A DNA stretch of 64,000 nt from Pararobbsia alpina_A (GCF_965118125.1 NZ_OZ221287.1:3534001-3598000), one strand, 5' to 3'. Positions 36,854 to 46,058 are shown, numbered from the stretch's first letter. Notes: generated by a model not told the origin, from the sequence alone. Translations and numbers: made by a program.

Positions 36854-37798
36854 ATGCTCAAAGGCCTGGCCATTACACCGCCCGTGATCGGGCGCATTTC
36901 TATCGGCCGTGTCATCGAGAAGAACGGCAAACGTCTTCCCCAGAAGGACGACCAGTTCACGCTCACGACCCAGGTCCAGAATCGAGATGGGTGGTTACTG
37001 CACCCGCTCAACGAATCGCTGCGTAAAGCAAACGTCGGGAAGCTGCGCTCGATACCCGTGCGCTTGCTGTTCAATGATCCTGACCTCAATCTGCGCTCAG
37101 AGTACGCGCTGTTCGATCGCGACTCCGGACGGCCCGTCTGCGTCGGCAATGGCGAGACGTGCAAACGGGCGTCCGACAATGCTATCGAATCTCTGCCGTG
37201 CCCCTCACCGGACGGCTGCGCATTCGGGCGAGCAGGCAACTGCAAACCTTACGGGCGGCTGAACGTCGTGGTCGGCGACGAGGACGAGCTGGGCTCGTTC
37301 ATCTTCCGCACCACGTCGTATAACTCGATCCGAACGCTCGCTGCGCGGCTGCACTACTTCGGCGCAGTCTCCGGCAATCTGCTAGCCTGCCTGCCGCTGG
37401 AATTGAAGCTGCGCGGCAAGTCCACCACGCAAAGCCATCGGTCCGCAATCTATTACGTGGACCTCGCGATGCGTTCGGGCAACACGCTTGAAGAGGCTAT
37501 TCATCAGGCCCGAGAGGTTGATAGTCGCCGTAAGGCAGCCGGCTTTGATCAGGTGGCGTTGGATCAAGCCGCTCGCGCGGGCTTCGGTCGTGGGGCGTTT
37601 GAGGAGAGCGTCGAAGACAGTTCAGCCGTTGCCGAAGAATTCTTCTCGAACGCCGACAGATCGGACTCCGATGCGGCGGCCGGGTTTTCCGGCTCGCCCG
37701 CCCCATCGAGAGACATTACCTCTGTTCCGCCGGCTACGGCGCGCCTGCGTCAGAAGCTCGACCGACGTGTGGCCTCGCTGAGAATCGATGCGGCATGA
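36854..37798 (+). CDS. Cys-rich conserved protein of mobile elements ('hydrolase or metal-binding')
   Basis: A 314-residue protein whose ATG follows a strong TAAGGAGAG site. The N-terminal part (LKGLAITPPVIGRISIGRVI, LPQKDDQFTLTTQVQ) and a Cys cluster at about residues 95-125 (CVGNGETCKRA, CPSPDGCAFGRAGNCKPYGR) suggest metal binding. Proteins like this are labelled hydrolase or metal-binding on integrative elements and accompany YqaJ and DUF932 genes, so it may take part in element recombination. The last 60 residues are low-complexity. Its stop overlaps the next gene by four bases. Confidence 0.75.
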   Translation: MLKGLAITPPVIGRISIGRVIEKNGKRLPQKDDQFTLTTQVQNRDGWLLHPLNESLRKANVGKLRSIPVRLLFNDPDLNLRSEYALFDRDSGRPVCVGNGETCKRASDNAIESLPCPSPDGCAFGRAGNCKPYGRLNVVVGDEDELGSFIFRTTSYNSIRTLAARLHYFGAVSGNLLACLPLELKLRGKSTTQSHRSAIYYVDLAMRSGNTLEEAIHQAREVDSRRKAAGFDQVALDQAARAGFGRGAFEESVEDSSAVAEEFFSNADRSDSDAAAGFSGSPAPSRDITSVPPATARLRQKLDRRVASLRIDAA

Positions 37799-38691
37799 GG
37801 CTGACCCGATGGATGACCGTGATCGTCGCGAGCCTTGCGACCGTCACGGCAGTCAGCATGTCAGTGCTGGCGAGTTGGCAGCGTGGCGGCTCCATGCCCG
37901 AACGCATTGTCTGGATCGCAGTGGGTGCGGTGCTGACGACGAGCGTCCACGTGATTCCGGCAATTAGCCGCGGCACGCCAGTCACGCAGCGTGCCGTGGC
38001 GACACTCATCTGGCTGTGTTGCATCGTGACGACCTGTTACGGGCACGTGACGTTCTTTCTGTCTGCACAGCGCGATGCCGGTGCAATACGGGTGTCGTTG
38101 ATTCTTCCTCCCGCGACACCCCGGCGGACGCTCTCAGCAGTTCAGGACGATCGGGCGAGTGTCGTGGGGCGGCTTGCTTATGCAAGGACACAGCGGTGTA
38201 TCGCACCGTGTCCCTCGCTCGAAGCCCGTATCTCATCGCTGGCAGCCAAACAGGAAGCGCTCGATGCCGAAGTCGACGAGGCGCGTCGATGGCAGGCCGC
38301 ATCCGATCGGATCGCGCTTTTGCATGATGCGGCCGAGATGGATCCGGTCACCGCACTGCTTACGCAGATATCGGGGAAATCCGCCGCCGCTGTGAACGTG
38401 CTCACCGGCGTGTTGTTCGCGCTGGTGGTGGAATGTCTTGGCAGCTTCCTGTGGTGGATCGCGTCGCTGAGTCCCGATTCGGCCGAGGTACGCGATAGTC
38501 ATCCGAGCGTCGTGCCTGTCCCAACCGAGACATCGGGGCAGTCACCGCCAATGACCGAACTCGAACGGCTCAGTCACGCTGTCAGCCAGGGCACTATCCG
38601 CCCGACGGTCTCCGACATCCGGCAGTACCTACGCTGCTCACAAGCCAAAGCCGCTTCCCTGCGGCATCAGCTTCTCAAGCTTCGTCCCTAG
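37795..38691 (+). CDS. Membrane protein of mobile module
   Basis: A 298-residue protein overlapping the previous gene (ATGA). Four hydrophobic segments are visible: near residues 5-25 (RWMTVIVASLATVTAVSMSV), 35-58, 68-88 (AVATLIWLCCIVTTCYG) and 200-222 (VNVLTGVLFALVVECLGSFL). A coiled-coil region lies between the third and fourth (SLEARISSLAAKQEALDAEV). The C-terminal 50 residues (RPTVSDIRQYLRCSQAKAAS) resemble a helix-turn-helix. No family was recognised. Confidence 0.7.
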   Translation: MRLTRWMTVIVASLATVTAVSMSVLASWQRGGSMPERIVWIAVGAVLTTSVHVIPAISRGTPVTQRAVATLIWLCCIVTTCYGHVTFFLSAQRDAGAIRVSLILPPATPRRTLSAVQDDRASVVGRLAYARTQRCIAPCPSLEARISSLAAKQEALDAEVDEARRWQAASDRIALLHDAAEMDPVTALLTQISGKSAAAVNVLTGVLFALVVECLGSFLWWIASLSPDSAEVRDSHPSVVPVPTETSGQSPPMTELERLSHAVSQGTIRPTVSDIRQYLRCSQAKAASLRHQLLKLRP

Positions 38692-38787
38692 GGCGCATTC
38701 CGCCCACCCCTCTCCAACCCCTTGTACGTGCTCCGCATCCGGTTCTCTCCGGAGGCCTTCGCACGTCCCGACTTTTTGAGATTCGAA

Positions 38788-39087
38788 ATGACTGACAACC
38801 GTTTTTACGAACTGCAACCCCGTTTCAAGCTCGGCCGCCTCGTCATCACGCCGGGTGGACTCGCAACGCTTCGCACGAACCGTGTCTCGATCACGCAGCT
38901 ACTGGTTCGACATGCTTCAGGAGACTGGGGCGATGTGTCGGACGATGACCGCGAGCAAAACGATCTCTCCATCGATACAGGCTTGCGGTTGATTTCCATC
39001 TACACGATGCCAGACCGAACCAAGCTCTGGGTCATCACCGAATCCGACCGGTCAGCGACGACGTTTTTGTTGCCCGACGAGTACTGA
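38788..39087 (+). CDS. Small plasmid-related conserved protein
   Basis: A 99-residue protein (ATG 38788) with FKLGRLVITPGGLATL at the N-terminus and TGLRLISIYTMPDRTKLWVI followed by ESDRSATTFLLPDEY at the C-terminus. This pattern is widely seen in short proteins encoded on plasmids and integrative elements near DUF932 and YqaJ genes. Function unknown. Confidence 0.75.
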   Translation: MTDNRFYELQPRFKLGRLVITPGGLATLRTNRVSITQLLVRHASGDWGDVSDDDREQNDLSIDTGLRLISIYTMPDRTKLWVITESDRSATTFLLPDEY

Positions 39088-39106
39088 CGGCTCGTGCCCA
39101 GGCTCG

Positions 39107-39340
39107 CTACTCGAGAATTCGGTCGAGAAACGCTTTGGGCTCCATCTCCAAGGCGGCCAGAAAGTCGATCAGCTCAATCAGATCGACCCGTCTGACGCCG
39201 CTTTCCACCTTCGACACATAGGCCTGAGGCCGTCGTAGTCGTTCAGCGACGTCGATCTGCAGCAGCCCTCGTTCCTTGCGAATCGCGGCAAGTTCTGAAG
39301 CGACAAGCTGGTAACGACGGTCGTGGATGGGATGGGCCAT
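39107..39340 (-). CDS. XRE-family HTH regulator
   Basis: A 77-residue DNA-binding protein of the Cro/C1-type. The HTH spans LAAIRKERGLLQIDVAERL and RRPQAYVSKVESGVRRVDLI, followed by LIDFLAALEMEPKAFLDRIL. The start is taken at ATG 39340; an in-frame TTG two codons upstream is an alternative. It is divergent from a small membrane protein gene and may regulate the module. Confidence 0.88.
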   Translation of the reverse strand: MAHPIHDRRYQLVASELAAIRKERGLLQIDVAERLRRPQAYVSKVESGVRRVDLIELIDFLAALEMEPKAFLDRILE

Positions 39341-39406
39341 CAGCAAATTCTAAATACACATTCAACATATTCCAGTTACGTATACGGTATATTGAGGGGA
39401 ACGCCC

Positions 39407-39754
39407 ATGGTGAAAGAAAAACTTTGGCTGATCGCCGCGCTGCTGACCGTGCTCGGCATCCTCGCCGACATGCATGAACTACGCGTCAATCGGGTCAGTG
39501 ACTTCGGTCGCTGGGCTTGGGTGCTGAGCGGCGTGCTGTTAGGACCGCTCGCACTCGCCCTGTACGTGCCTGCGCGCCGCGTGACTCGCCGATCGCTGGT
39601 CGCGTCTGTCTGGCTCGCAGTGGGCGACGCGTCTCAGCCGGTCGAAGTGCGTCGTGCTCGGCTTCTGGCACTGAAAGCCCAGGGGCTGATCGGCCGCGCG
39701 GTGTTCCGAGCGTGCTCGCGTGATCTGGAGCAGGACGCCGCGGCGTCTCGCTAG
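39407..39754 (+). CDS. Small membrane protein
   Basis: A 115-residue protein with two membrane helices (about residues 5-24, KLWLIAALLTVLGILADMH, and 35-55, WAWVLSGVLLGPLALALYV), then a basic cytoplasmic tail. It is divergent from the XRE gene, with a 66-base control region. No family recognised. Confidence 0.7.
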   Translation: MVKEKLWLIAALLTVLGILADMHELRVNRVSDFGRWAWVLSGVLLGPLALALYVPARRVTRRSLVASVWLAVGDASQPVEVRRARLLALKAQGLIGRAVFRACSRDLEQDAAASR

Positions 39755-39828
39755 GCGCAACCCAAAACGGCCTCCGTTCCCTGTAGCGGAGGCCACCGAG
39801 CATCGCTCGAACTGATTCCCGCATTCCA

Positions 39829-40605
39829 ATGAAACGAGAACTCAAAAAATTGATCGGTGGCAAAGCGCGTTGGGTCTGGCTGTTTCGGACCCTCCGTGCG
39901 GTGCCATTTAAGCTCGAACTGCCTGTGTTCGGGGCCGTCTCGACCCTCGACGAGATCCTGAATATTCACGACAACTTCGGCAAAGGCGAACTGCGCAATG
40001 CCGAAATCGAAGCGCACCTGAAAACAGCACCGAATCCGGTCATCGTCGACTGTGGTGTGAACATCGGCATCACGGTGCGCTGGTGGCATCACCTCAATCC
40101 GAGGGCGCGCGTGTTCGGCTTCGACATGATGGAGGAGGCTCACGCCTTTACGAAAAGCCGCATCGGTGGATCCGCCGACTGGTATGTTCCGACGACATGC
40201 GCACTGGCCGCCACCGAAGGTTCGGCCATCCAACTGAGCTTCGACGACCCGCTTTTCGGGGAGAACAGTGTTGGTGCGAAGGATCGCAAGCATCAGCGCA
40301 CGGTCCAGACCGGAACGCTCGATGTTCGACTCTCGCACTACCATCTCAAGATCATCGATCTGCTCAAAGTCGATATCGAAGGGTACGGTGCCGAGGCGCT
40401 CAAAGGTGCTGTTCAGACGCTTCGTAAAACGCGATATGTCATGTTCGAGACGCATTCGAGAACGGAGGTGTCGCAAGCGTGCCGCATCCTGCATGATGCC
40501 GGGTTCGAGGTCATCGGCATGCGGGCCCGGACGTTGGTGTTAGAACGCGAACGTGCCGATACAACAAGCATTCAATCGGCCGTCGCCGAGGCGTTGCCGC
40601 TATGA
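39829..40605 (+). CDS. FkbM family methyltransferase
   Basis: A 258-residue class I SAM-dependent methyltransferase. The SAM motif is PVIVDCGVNIGITVRWW (about residues 68-84), followed by ARVFGFDMMEEA. The FkbM signature LLKVDIEGYGAEALKGAVQT and the closing YVMFETHSR are clear. Family members O-methylate sugars or other small hydroxylated substrates, often on cell-surface glycans. No sugar pathway is nearby, so its substrate is unknown. It overlaps the next small gene by four bases. Confidence 0.85.
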   Translation: MKRELKKLIGGKARWVWLFRTLRAVPFKLELPVFGAVSTLDEILNIHDNFGKGELRNAEIEAHLKTAPNPVIVDCGVNIGITVRWWHHLNPRARVFGFDMMEEAHAFTKSRIGGSADWYVPTTCALAATEGSAIQLSFDDPLFGENSVGAKDRKHQRTVQTGTLDVRLSHYHLKIIDLLKVDIEGYGAEALKGAVQTLRKTRYVMFETHSRTEVSQACRILHDAGFEVIGMRARTLVLERERADTTSIQSAVAEALPL

Positions 40606-40742
40606 GAGTTCGAGACTTCTTGACGATCACACTGCCGATCCTCGTCCTGCTTGCGCTCGTGACATCGGTCGACGGACTCGGACTCGATCGGGTTGGCGAC
40701 CGCATCAGGGCTGCGAGGCGGCGGGGCACCACGGCCTCGTAG
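40602..40742 (+). CDS. Very small putative membrane protein
   Basis: A 46-residue frame starting with ATGA overlap at the FkbM stop. It begins MRVRDFLTITLPILVLLALV, a single hydrophobic helix with a basic start, then ends in an Arg-rich tail (RIRAARRRGTTAS). The tight coupling and the terminator-like hairpin 33 bases downstream support expression. No homology recognised. Confidence 0.55.
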   Translation: MRVRDFLTITLPILVLLALVTSVDGLGLDRVGDRIRAARRRGTTAS

Positions 40743-40775
40743 CTCTGTTCGAGACCGGCGGGGAGGCCAACGCCT

Positions 40776-40808
40776 GGCGCCCCCTCGGGTCGGCGCCTTC
40801 TTTTTTTG
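40776..40808 (+). terminator. Candidate Rho-independent terminator
   Basis: GGCGCC / GGCGCC stem with an inner CCC-TC-GGG pairing, followed by TTCTTTTTTT. It lies after the FkbM operon and just before the IS21 element. Confidence 0.65.
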
Positions 40809-40939
40809 CACGAAATCACCCAGGCCGCGACACGTCGCAGCCTTTCGGGTCGGCCCTATCGACCCACTTCGGTCAGATGCCTTTCTCCGAAGCGGTCAGT
40901 CGGAGAATTTCATGGTTTCCGAACCGGAGTGCTGGCAAG

Positions 40940-42740
40940 TGCGTATTCCGGCGAGCGTGATCACCCATTCCGACGGAATGTGATCATGGATTCCGGACGA
41001 ACGTGATCACGCGTTTCGGTTGAACGTGATCGCTGATCGTGTATTTCCGAAACGAGCGATCACGATGCCGGAATGGCTGATCACGTTAGCGAAACGCGTG
41101 ATCACGTAACCGGAACGTAAGCCGAGTTTGAACCTGGCGATGCTGTTGCGCATGTATTGAACCGTGGCGTTAGCCTGCTCGCTTTTTGCGAAGAGGGACT
41201 GATGCCGGCACACCGGACGAGCATGCGCAAATCGAAGGAAGTCCTGCGACTGAAGTGGGCGTGCGGCTTGACTCATCGGCAGATCAGTCGGGCCGTAGGC
41301 ATCAGCGTAGGCGCAGTATCGAAGCTTGCTGCCTTGGCGAGTCAGGCCAGGCTTGACTGGGATCTCGTCGAGCCGTTATCCGACGACGAGCTTGAGGCGC
41401 GTTTGCATCCGACGTTGCCCGAAGCGGCGAGTTCGTCGCGTCGTATCGAACCCGACTATGCGGTGCTGCACCGCGAGTTGCGCCGCAAGGGCGTGACCCT
41501 GCAGTTGCTGTGGGAAGAATATGTCGAAGCAGCGGCCGGACAGCGCAGCTATCGCTACACGCAGTTTTGCCAGAAGTACAAAGACTGGACACAGTCGCTC
41601 AAGCGCTCGATGCGCCAGCAACATCGCGCCGGCGAGAAACTGTTCACCGACTTCGCGGGACCCACGGTCGCGATCTTCGCGCGCGATGGCGGAATCGACT
41701 TCCAGGCGCACGTGTTCGTCGCCGTGCTCGGCGCGTCGAGCTACACCTTCGCCTGCGCGACACGCTCTGAAACGACGGCCGACTGAATCGGCGGTCTGTG
41801 CGACGCACTCGAATTCATTGGCGGCGTGCCCGAGTTGATCGTGCCCGACAACCCCGGAGCACTGATCGCACGCCCCGACCGATATGAGCCGGTGCTAGGC
41901 GAGACCACGCAAGACTTCGTGAACCACTACGCCACGGCGATGTTGCCGGCGCGTCCGCGCAAACCGCAGGACAAGGCGAAGGTCGAAGTCGGCGTGCAAA
42001 TCGTCGAGCGTTGGGTACTCGCTCATCTGCGCCATCACCGCTTCTTCAGTCTGGCCGAACTGAACCGCGCCATTGCGGCGCTGGTCACCGACTTGAACAC
42101 TCGGCCATTTAAGAAGTTCGATGGCAACCGTCGCGAATGGTTCGAACGACTGGATCAGCCAACGTTGCGTACGTTGCCGGTGCGGCGCTACGAGATCGCG
42201 ACCTTCCACAAGTGCCGTGTGAGCATCGACTACCACGTCGAGGTCGGCGGCCACTATTACAGCGTGCCTCACAACCTCGTGCGTGAAGAGATTTGGGCAC
42301 GCGTGACTCGATACAGCGTCGAGCTTCTACACGGTGGCCGACGTGTTGCCGCTCACGCTCGCAGTCGCGTCAAGGGGCAGCACACGACCATTGCCAAACA
42401 CATGCCGGCTGCGCATCGAGCGCACATGGAATGGACACCGGGGCGCTTGCTCAACTGGGGCGCCTCCGTTGGCACCAGCGCCGAGGCCGTTGTGCGTTAC
42501 CAGTTGACCCACAAACCGCATCCCGAGATGGGTTACCGAGCCTGTCTGGGGCTTCTCTCGCTTGCGCGCAAATACGGCAAAGCACGGCTCGAGGCTGCTT
42601 GCGAGCGCGCCCTGGCCATAGGCTCGCCCACGTGGCGCTCGGTCGTGTCGATCCTCGAAGCAGGACTTGATCAACAGCCCGCACCTGCGGCTACGGCTGC
42701 CGAATGGCAAGCCCCCGAGCACGAGAACGTGCGTGGACCG
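40940..42740 (+). mobile_element. IS21-family element, truncated at its right end
   Basis: The left end is taken at TGCGTATTCCGGCG (40940), with the TG tip typical of IS21 elements, followed by repeated transposase-binding-like motifs and istA. The sequence loses IS21 similarity just after HENVRG of IstA near 42735 and merges into the 3' end of the antisense helicase gene. The istB gene and right terminal repeat are missing. Boundaries are approximate. Confidence 0.8.
40957..41105 (+). repeat. Array of seven GTGATCAC-like motifs in the IS21 left end
   Basis: GTGATCAC or one- to two-base variants occur at 40957, 40980, 41003 and 41026 (exact 23-base spacing, ATTCCG-like spacers). Further copies lie at 41056, 41077 and 41098 (21-base spacing), with spacers in the opposite sense. 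Such multiple terminal repeats bind IstA in IS21-family elements. Here they form two phased blocks. Confidence 0.8.
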
Positions 42741-42803
42741 GATGGCCCCATGCTAAAGAACGAACAGTGGACTTGGGTTCGCTCGCGAGAGCACAAGTTG
42801 TAG
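41202..42803 (+). pseudogene. istA: IS21 transposase IstA, interrupted by a nonsense codon
   Basis: The reading frame starts at ATG 41202 (GAAGAGGG site) with an HTH (WACGLTHRQISRAVGISVGA). The DDE core contains KLFTDFAGPTVAIF, LIVPDNPGALIARP and DKAKVEVGVQIVERW, and the tail includes HYYSVPHNLVREE. A TGA at 41784-41786 replaces what should be a Trp codon (TADW-IGGL in relatives) and is the only lesion in frame. The last residues after HENVRG come from outside the element. Without istB the element is almost certainly immobile. Confidence 0.85.
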
Positions 42804-44276
42804 GCGATGTGTGGCACGGCTCAATGCTACGTACAGGAGGCAACGCGCGTCCTCCTTGTCTGGAAACGTCTCTGCGTTGATGGGCACGAGGATGACACTT
42901 TCACATTCCAGGCCCTTTGCCTTGTGAATCGTGCTGATGGCGCGCACCGGAGGGTTTGGCCGTGTATAGGTGCGGCGGTGCGTGATCTCAGCCAGGCCGA
43001 TATCTGCGGTTTCGTAGTCACCCAAGCGAACGGCCTCCCAGAATTCTTTCTGGTGGTCGATCTCGATGGCGCCGAACGCTGCCTGCTGCTCCTTCATGTC
43101 GCACAAACGCCTGAGCATCTTCGCTACGCCTCGATGATCGGGCTCGGTCATAAGCGTGCGGGCAAGCTCCTGGATCAGGGCGGGCTTGCCCGATGTGGAT
43201 TTCGTGCAACCTTCAGTCGCTTCGCGAACCAGCCTCTCACCGAAGGCTGACGGACTAAAGCCCTTCCCCACGTCGTCCATAAAACCTACAACGGCCGCGG
43301 CAATGGCTGCCGCGTTCCCCTTGTTGTTCTGGATAGCCGCAACCAGACGGTCAAGCCCGTACCTGGTGTGACCTTCCCAGATCGGCAGGCGGCGGAAGAA
43401 CATGGCCCGAATCGCCCGTGCCGTGTCGTTGTAGCGAGTGAGAACGAGCAATGACGGCTGGCTTTTTTCAAAGTCGTCGATGGATTTCCGCAGACCGGGA
43501 GCGGGCCGGAAATCCATGCGCGCTTGCGCTTGGTTTTCGACAAACACCAGTTCGACGCTGTCCGGGAGCCCGGCAGTTAGATCGATGCGGCCATTGTTCT
43601 GCAGCGTCTCACGTGCCTTGAACGTCCAGGCTCCGAGATCAGGACAGCCCCCACGACTCCAGCGATGCGGGAAGTCGAGCCGTTCAAAGGCCTGTGCGGC
43701 CCCAGTCAGCGCCTTCCAATCGTATCGTGGCAGGCCCCCTTTGACCGGCTTGTCGGGGAAGATACGCTGCATCGGGTCAGCGAATATGCGCACCCGCGAT
43801 CCCTGCCCGGCCAGCGCCATCACGATGGCGTGCTGGTCGCCGCTTGAATCCTGATGCTCGTCACACAACACGACGGGGTAACGTCTCGCCGCGGCTTTGG
43901 CGATCATCGGGTGCCGCTTGAGCAGTGCAGCCACCCGCAGCGCCAGCTCGCCGTAGCCGTCTCTGCGCTGGCGTACCCATGCTGCCGTATCGGCGGGCAC
44001 GCCGAGTCCGGCGTGGTAGGCCCCGGCGATGCTGGCGATTAGACTGTCAATCGTTGCAATCTCAACGCGAGAGCCCGCCTCTTTCGTACGTCCAGCGAAG
44101 ACCGAGCATGCCGCGTGCGTATGCGTCAGGATGAGCGTGCGCTGCCCATCGGGTGATTCTGATAGCGCTTTGGCGTAGTCGGCGCCTTGATGGGTCTTGC
44201 CACATCCTGCCGGCGCTTCTACGACGACGAGTTGGGCGTCGGAGCGGATCGCGTCGTAGACACTCGCGTCGCTCAA
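42753..44276 (-). CDS. UvrD/Rep-like helicase paired with OLD nuclease (GajB-like)
   Basis: A 507-residue superfamily 1 helicase. Walker A is VVVEAPAGCGKT (residues 17-28), Walker B VVLCDEHQDSS (135-145), motif III-type RIFADPMQRIF and motif VI LLYVALSRATHRL near residue 485. It overlaps the OLD gene by four bases; an OLD nuclease followed by a small UvrD helicase is the Gabija arrangement (GajA, GajB). Its 3' end lies within the last bases assigned to istA, but SRANPSPLF, typical of the natural C-terminus, is intact, so the IS element has not removed functional sequence. Confidence 0.82.
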   Translation of the reverse strand: MSDASVYDAIRSDAQLVVVEAPAGCGKTHQGADYAKALSESPDGQRTLILTHTHAACSVFAGRTKEAGSRVEIATIDSLIASIAGAYHAGLGVPADTAAWVRQRRDGYGELALRVAALLKRHPMIAKAAARRYPVVLCDEHQDSSGDQHAIVMALAGQGSRVRIFADPMQRIFPDKPVKGGLPRYDWKALTGAAQAFERLDFPHRWSRGGCPDLGAWTFKARETLQNNGRIDLTAGLPDSVELVFVENQAQARMDFRPAPGLRKSIDDFEKSQPSLLVLTRYNDTARAIRAMFFRRLPIWEGHTRYGLDRLVAAIQNNKGNAAAIAAAVVGFMDDVGKGFSPSAFGERLVREATEGCTKSTSGKPALIQELARTLMTEPDHRGVAKMLRRLCDMKEQQAAFGAIEIDHQKEFWEAVRLGDYETADIGLAEITHRRTYTRPNPPVRAISTIHKAKGLECESVILVPINAETFPDKEDARCLLYVALSRATHRLQLVLSRANPSPLFVL

Positions 44277-46030
44277 GATGACAGGTCTTCCAGTGGCGAT
44301 ATCCCTGCTGCGGCGCGAACGGCGTTGCAGAAGGGCAGAAGTTGCACCTTGAGCGCGGGCCAGACGCCCAGGCTGAACAGCTTTTGGGCAAGCTCACGAC
44401 CACCGCGCTCTGTCTTGAACCAATCTTGTGACTGCTTGCCATACGTCTTCTTCTCGGCCTCGATCGTGCCTTCTGGCACGGTTCCTCCAGCGGCCTCTTT
44501 GATGAACCGCTTGAGTTCGGCCCCCGCCGCAGCCTTGATGCTGGCAAAGTCCTTCGGTTCGATCTTGAGGCGCATCGCCAGCGACCGCAGTCGGCGCCCG
44601 GTCTTTTCATCATCGGGGTCCGTGATGAAGACTTCGATCTTGCTATCGTCGAGCGCGTCCACGATGTTTGATTCGATGTCGCCCGATTTCCAACGAAAGA
44701 GGAGTGGGCCGAGTTGCTTCTGTACTTTGGCCCAGCGCGTCGGGTGCCTGTTCTCGTCGTCAGCGAAGCCGCCAAACTGCATGCCGCCATTGGACAAGGA
44801 TTCAAGCAGTTCGATTGTCGTGTCGTGGCCACCGCCATCGGCGACGTGGAAGCCAAGAGGCTGAAGTTCCGAAGACAGCGCTTTCGCGAGGAGCGACCGG
44901 ACGAATCCGACTTCTGTGACGCCTTCGGCGACAACAGTCAGCCGAGCAAGGAAGGCATCAGGATCAGTCGCGCGCAGCCTTGCGACCTTCGCTCCTGTGA
45001 GTTGCCCCAGTCCGCCGGACTGGTCCATGTACCAGAGCGATGCCTTCGCCGCGGCCGAGATCACCGCAGGGCTATGTGTCGTGATGAATGCTTGTGAAGT
45101 TGCGGCCTGCAGTCTATCCATCAGGATGCGCTGCCGGTACGGCTCCAGGCCGCGCTCGACTTCATCGACAACCGTGATCGGATTGCCTCCCTGAATCTGT
45201 TCAGCGATGGCCAGCGCCGACAGCCGCCTGGTCCCTGCACCCCAACTCGACAGGGGCAGCTGTATCGTCTCTCGCTTCGCTGTCAATCCGACGAGGGACG
45301 CGATCGATGGGCCTTGCCCGCCAGTGACGGCGATATCAAGTTCATCGGGCAGCTTGCGCTTACGAAACGCCTCGTCCAGATCGGTTAGAGCCTTACGTGC
45401 ATCGTCCGACAGTTCGCCGCGCACGTCGTTTTCAGCAAGCTTGCTAGCCATCCGCGAGCGAAGGCCTTTGTCTGTCAGCAGGCGATCGAGAGCCGATCCT
45501 TGCACGAGCCGCAGGTCGCGATCGTTTCGGTCGTCACCACTCAAGCGCACCAGGCCGATTGCACGGCGAAACGAGACCGGCAGGGTGTCGGTCATGCCAC
45601 TCGGCTGAACGATCTCATAGCTGAGTTCCAGGTCGGCGGTGCCCCGGACGCGCAAGAGGTAGACCTCCTCGCCGGGAAGTGCACTGTTCTCATCATGGGA
45701 GGGCACGATTGCATCGAGCCCGTTCCAGCTCCAAGGCCAAGACGGTTTGACCAGCTGATTTATGTCGCCTGACGGCAAGGCAATCACCGCTTCGATGCTG
45801 AACTCCGCTCCTTCGTCGCGAAAGTTGTAGTCACTGTCGAGCACCGTTGCACTGTTCGTCGGACTCAACAGCAGACTAACCGCATCAAGTATCGTTGTCT
45901 TGCCGACATCGCCACCTCCGAGGATGAGGTTCACGCCAATCGCCGGCCGCCATGAGAGATGCTTAATGCCGCGGTAGCGCTCAATGGTCAGTTTGTAGAT
46001 CGTTGGAACGCTTGGGCTGGTTGTTGTCAT
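44273..46030 (-). CDS. OLD-family ATPase-TOPRIM nuclease (GajA-like)
   Basis: A 585-residue protein. The ABC-type ATPase has Walker A GGGDVGKTT (38-46), the signature SSWGAGTRRLSALAI (from 261), Walker B VVDEVERGLEP (from 287) and the His switch FITTHSPAVIS. The TOPRIM domain has VVAEGVTEVGFVRSL (E369, E373) and GFADDENRH (acidic pair at 424-425). This is the class 2 OLD layout found with UvrD-like helicases, as in Gabija. The gene is separated from qatD by 28 bases on the same strand, so it is likely co-transcribed with the Qat genes. Confidence 0.85.
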   Translation of the reverse strand: MTTTSPSVPTIYKLTIERYRGIKHLSWRPAIGVNLILGGGDVGKTTILDAVSLLLSPTNSATVLDSDYNFRDEGAEFSIEAVIALPSGDINQLVKPSWPWSWNGLDAIVPSHDENSALPGEEVYLLRVRGTADLELSYEIVQPSGMTDTLPVSFRRAIGLVRLSGDDRNDRDLRLVQGSALDRLLTDKGLRSRMASKLAENDVRGELSDDARKALTDLDEAFRKRKLPDELDIAVTGGQGPSIASLVGLTAKRETIQLPLSSWGAGTRRLSALAIAEQIQGGNPITVVDEVERGLEPYRQRILMDRLQAATSQAFITTHSPAVISAAAKASLWYMDQSGGLGQLTGAKVARLRATDPDAFLARLTVVAEGVTEVGFVRSLLAKALSSELQPLGFHVADGGGHDTTIELLESLSNGGMQFGGFADDENRHPTRWAKVQKQLGPLLFRWKSGDIESNIVDALDDSKIEVFITDPDDEKTGRRLRSLAMRLKIEPKDFASIKAAAGAELKRFIKEAAGGTVPEGTIEAEKKTYGKQSQDWFKTERGGRELAQKLFSLGVWPALKVQLLPFCNAVRAAAGISPLEDLSS

Positions 46031-46058
46031 TCTTGGTCTCCCGTCGCTCTGGGACTGG

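Noticed and set aside
40957..41105. CRISPR array
   Set aside because: The repeated unit is only eight bases, spacers share ATTCCG-like sequence, and the array belongs to an IS21 end; no cas genes are near.
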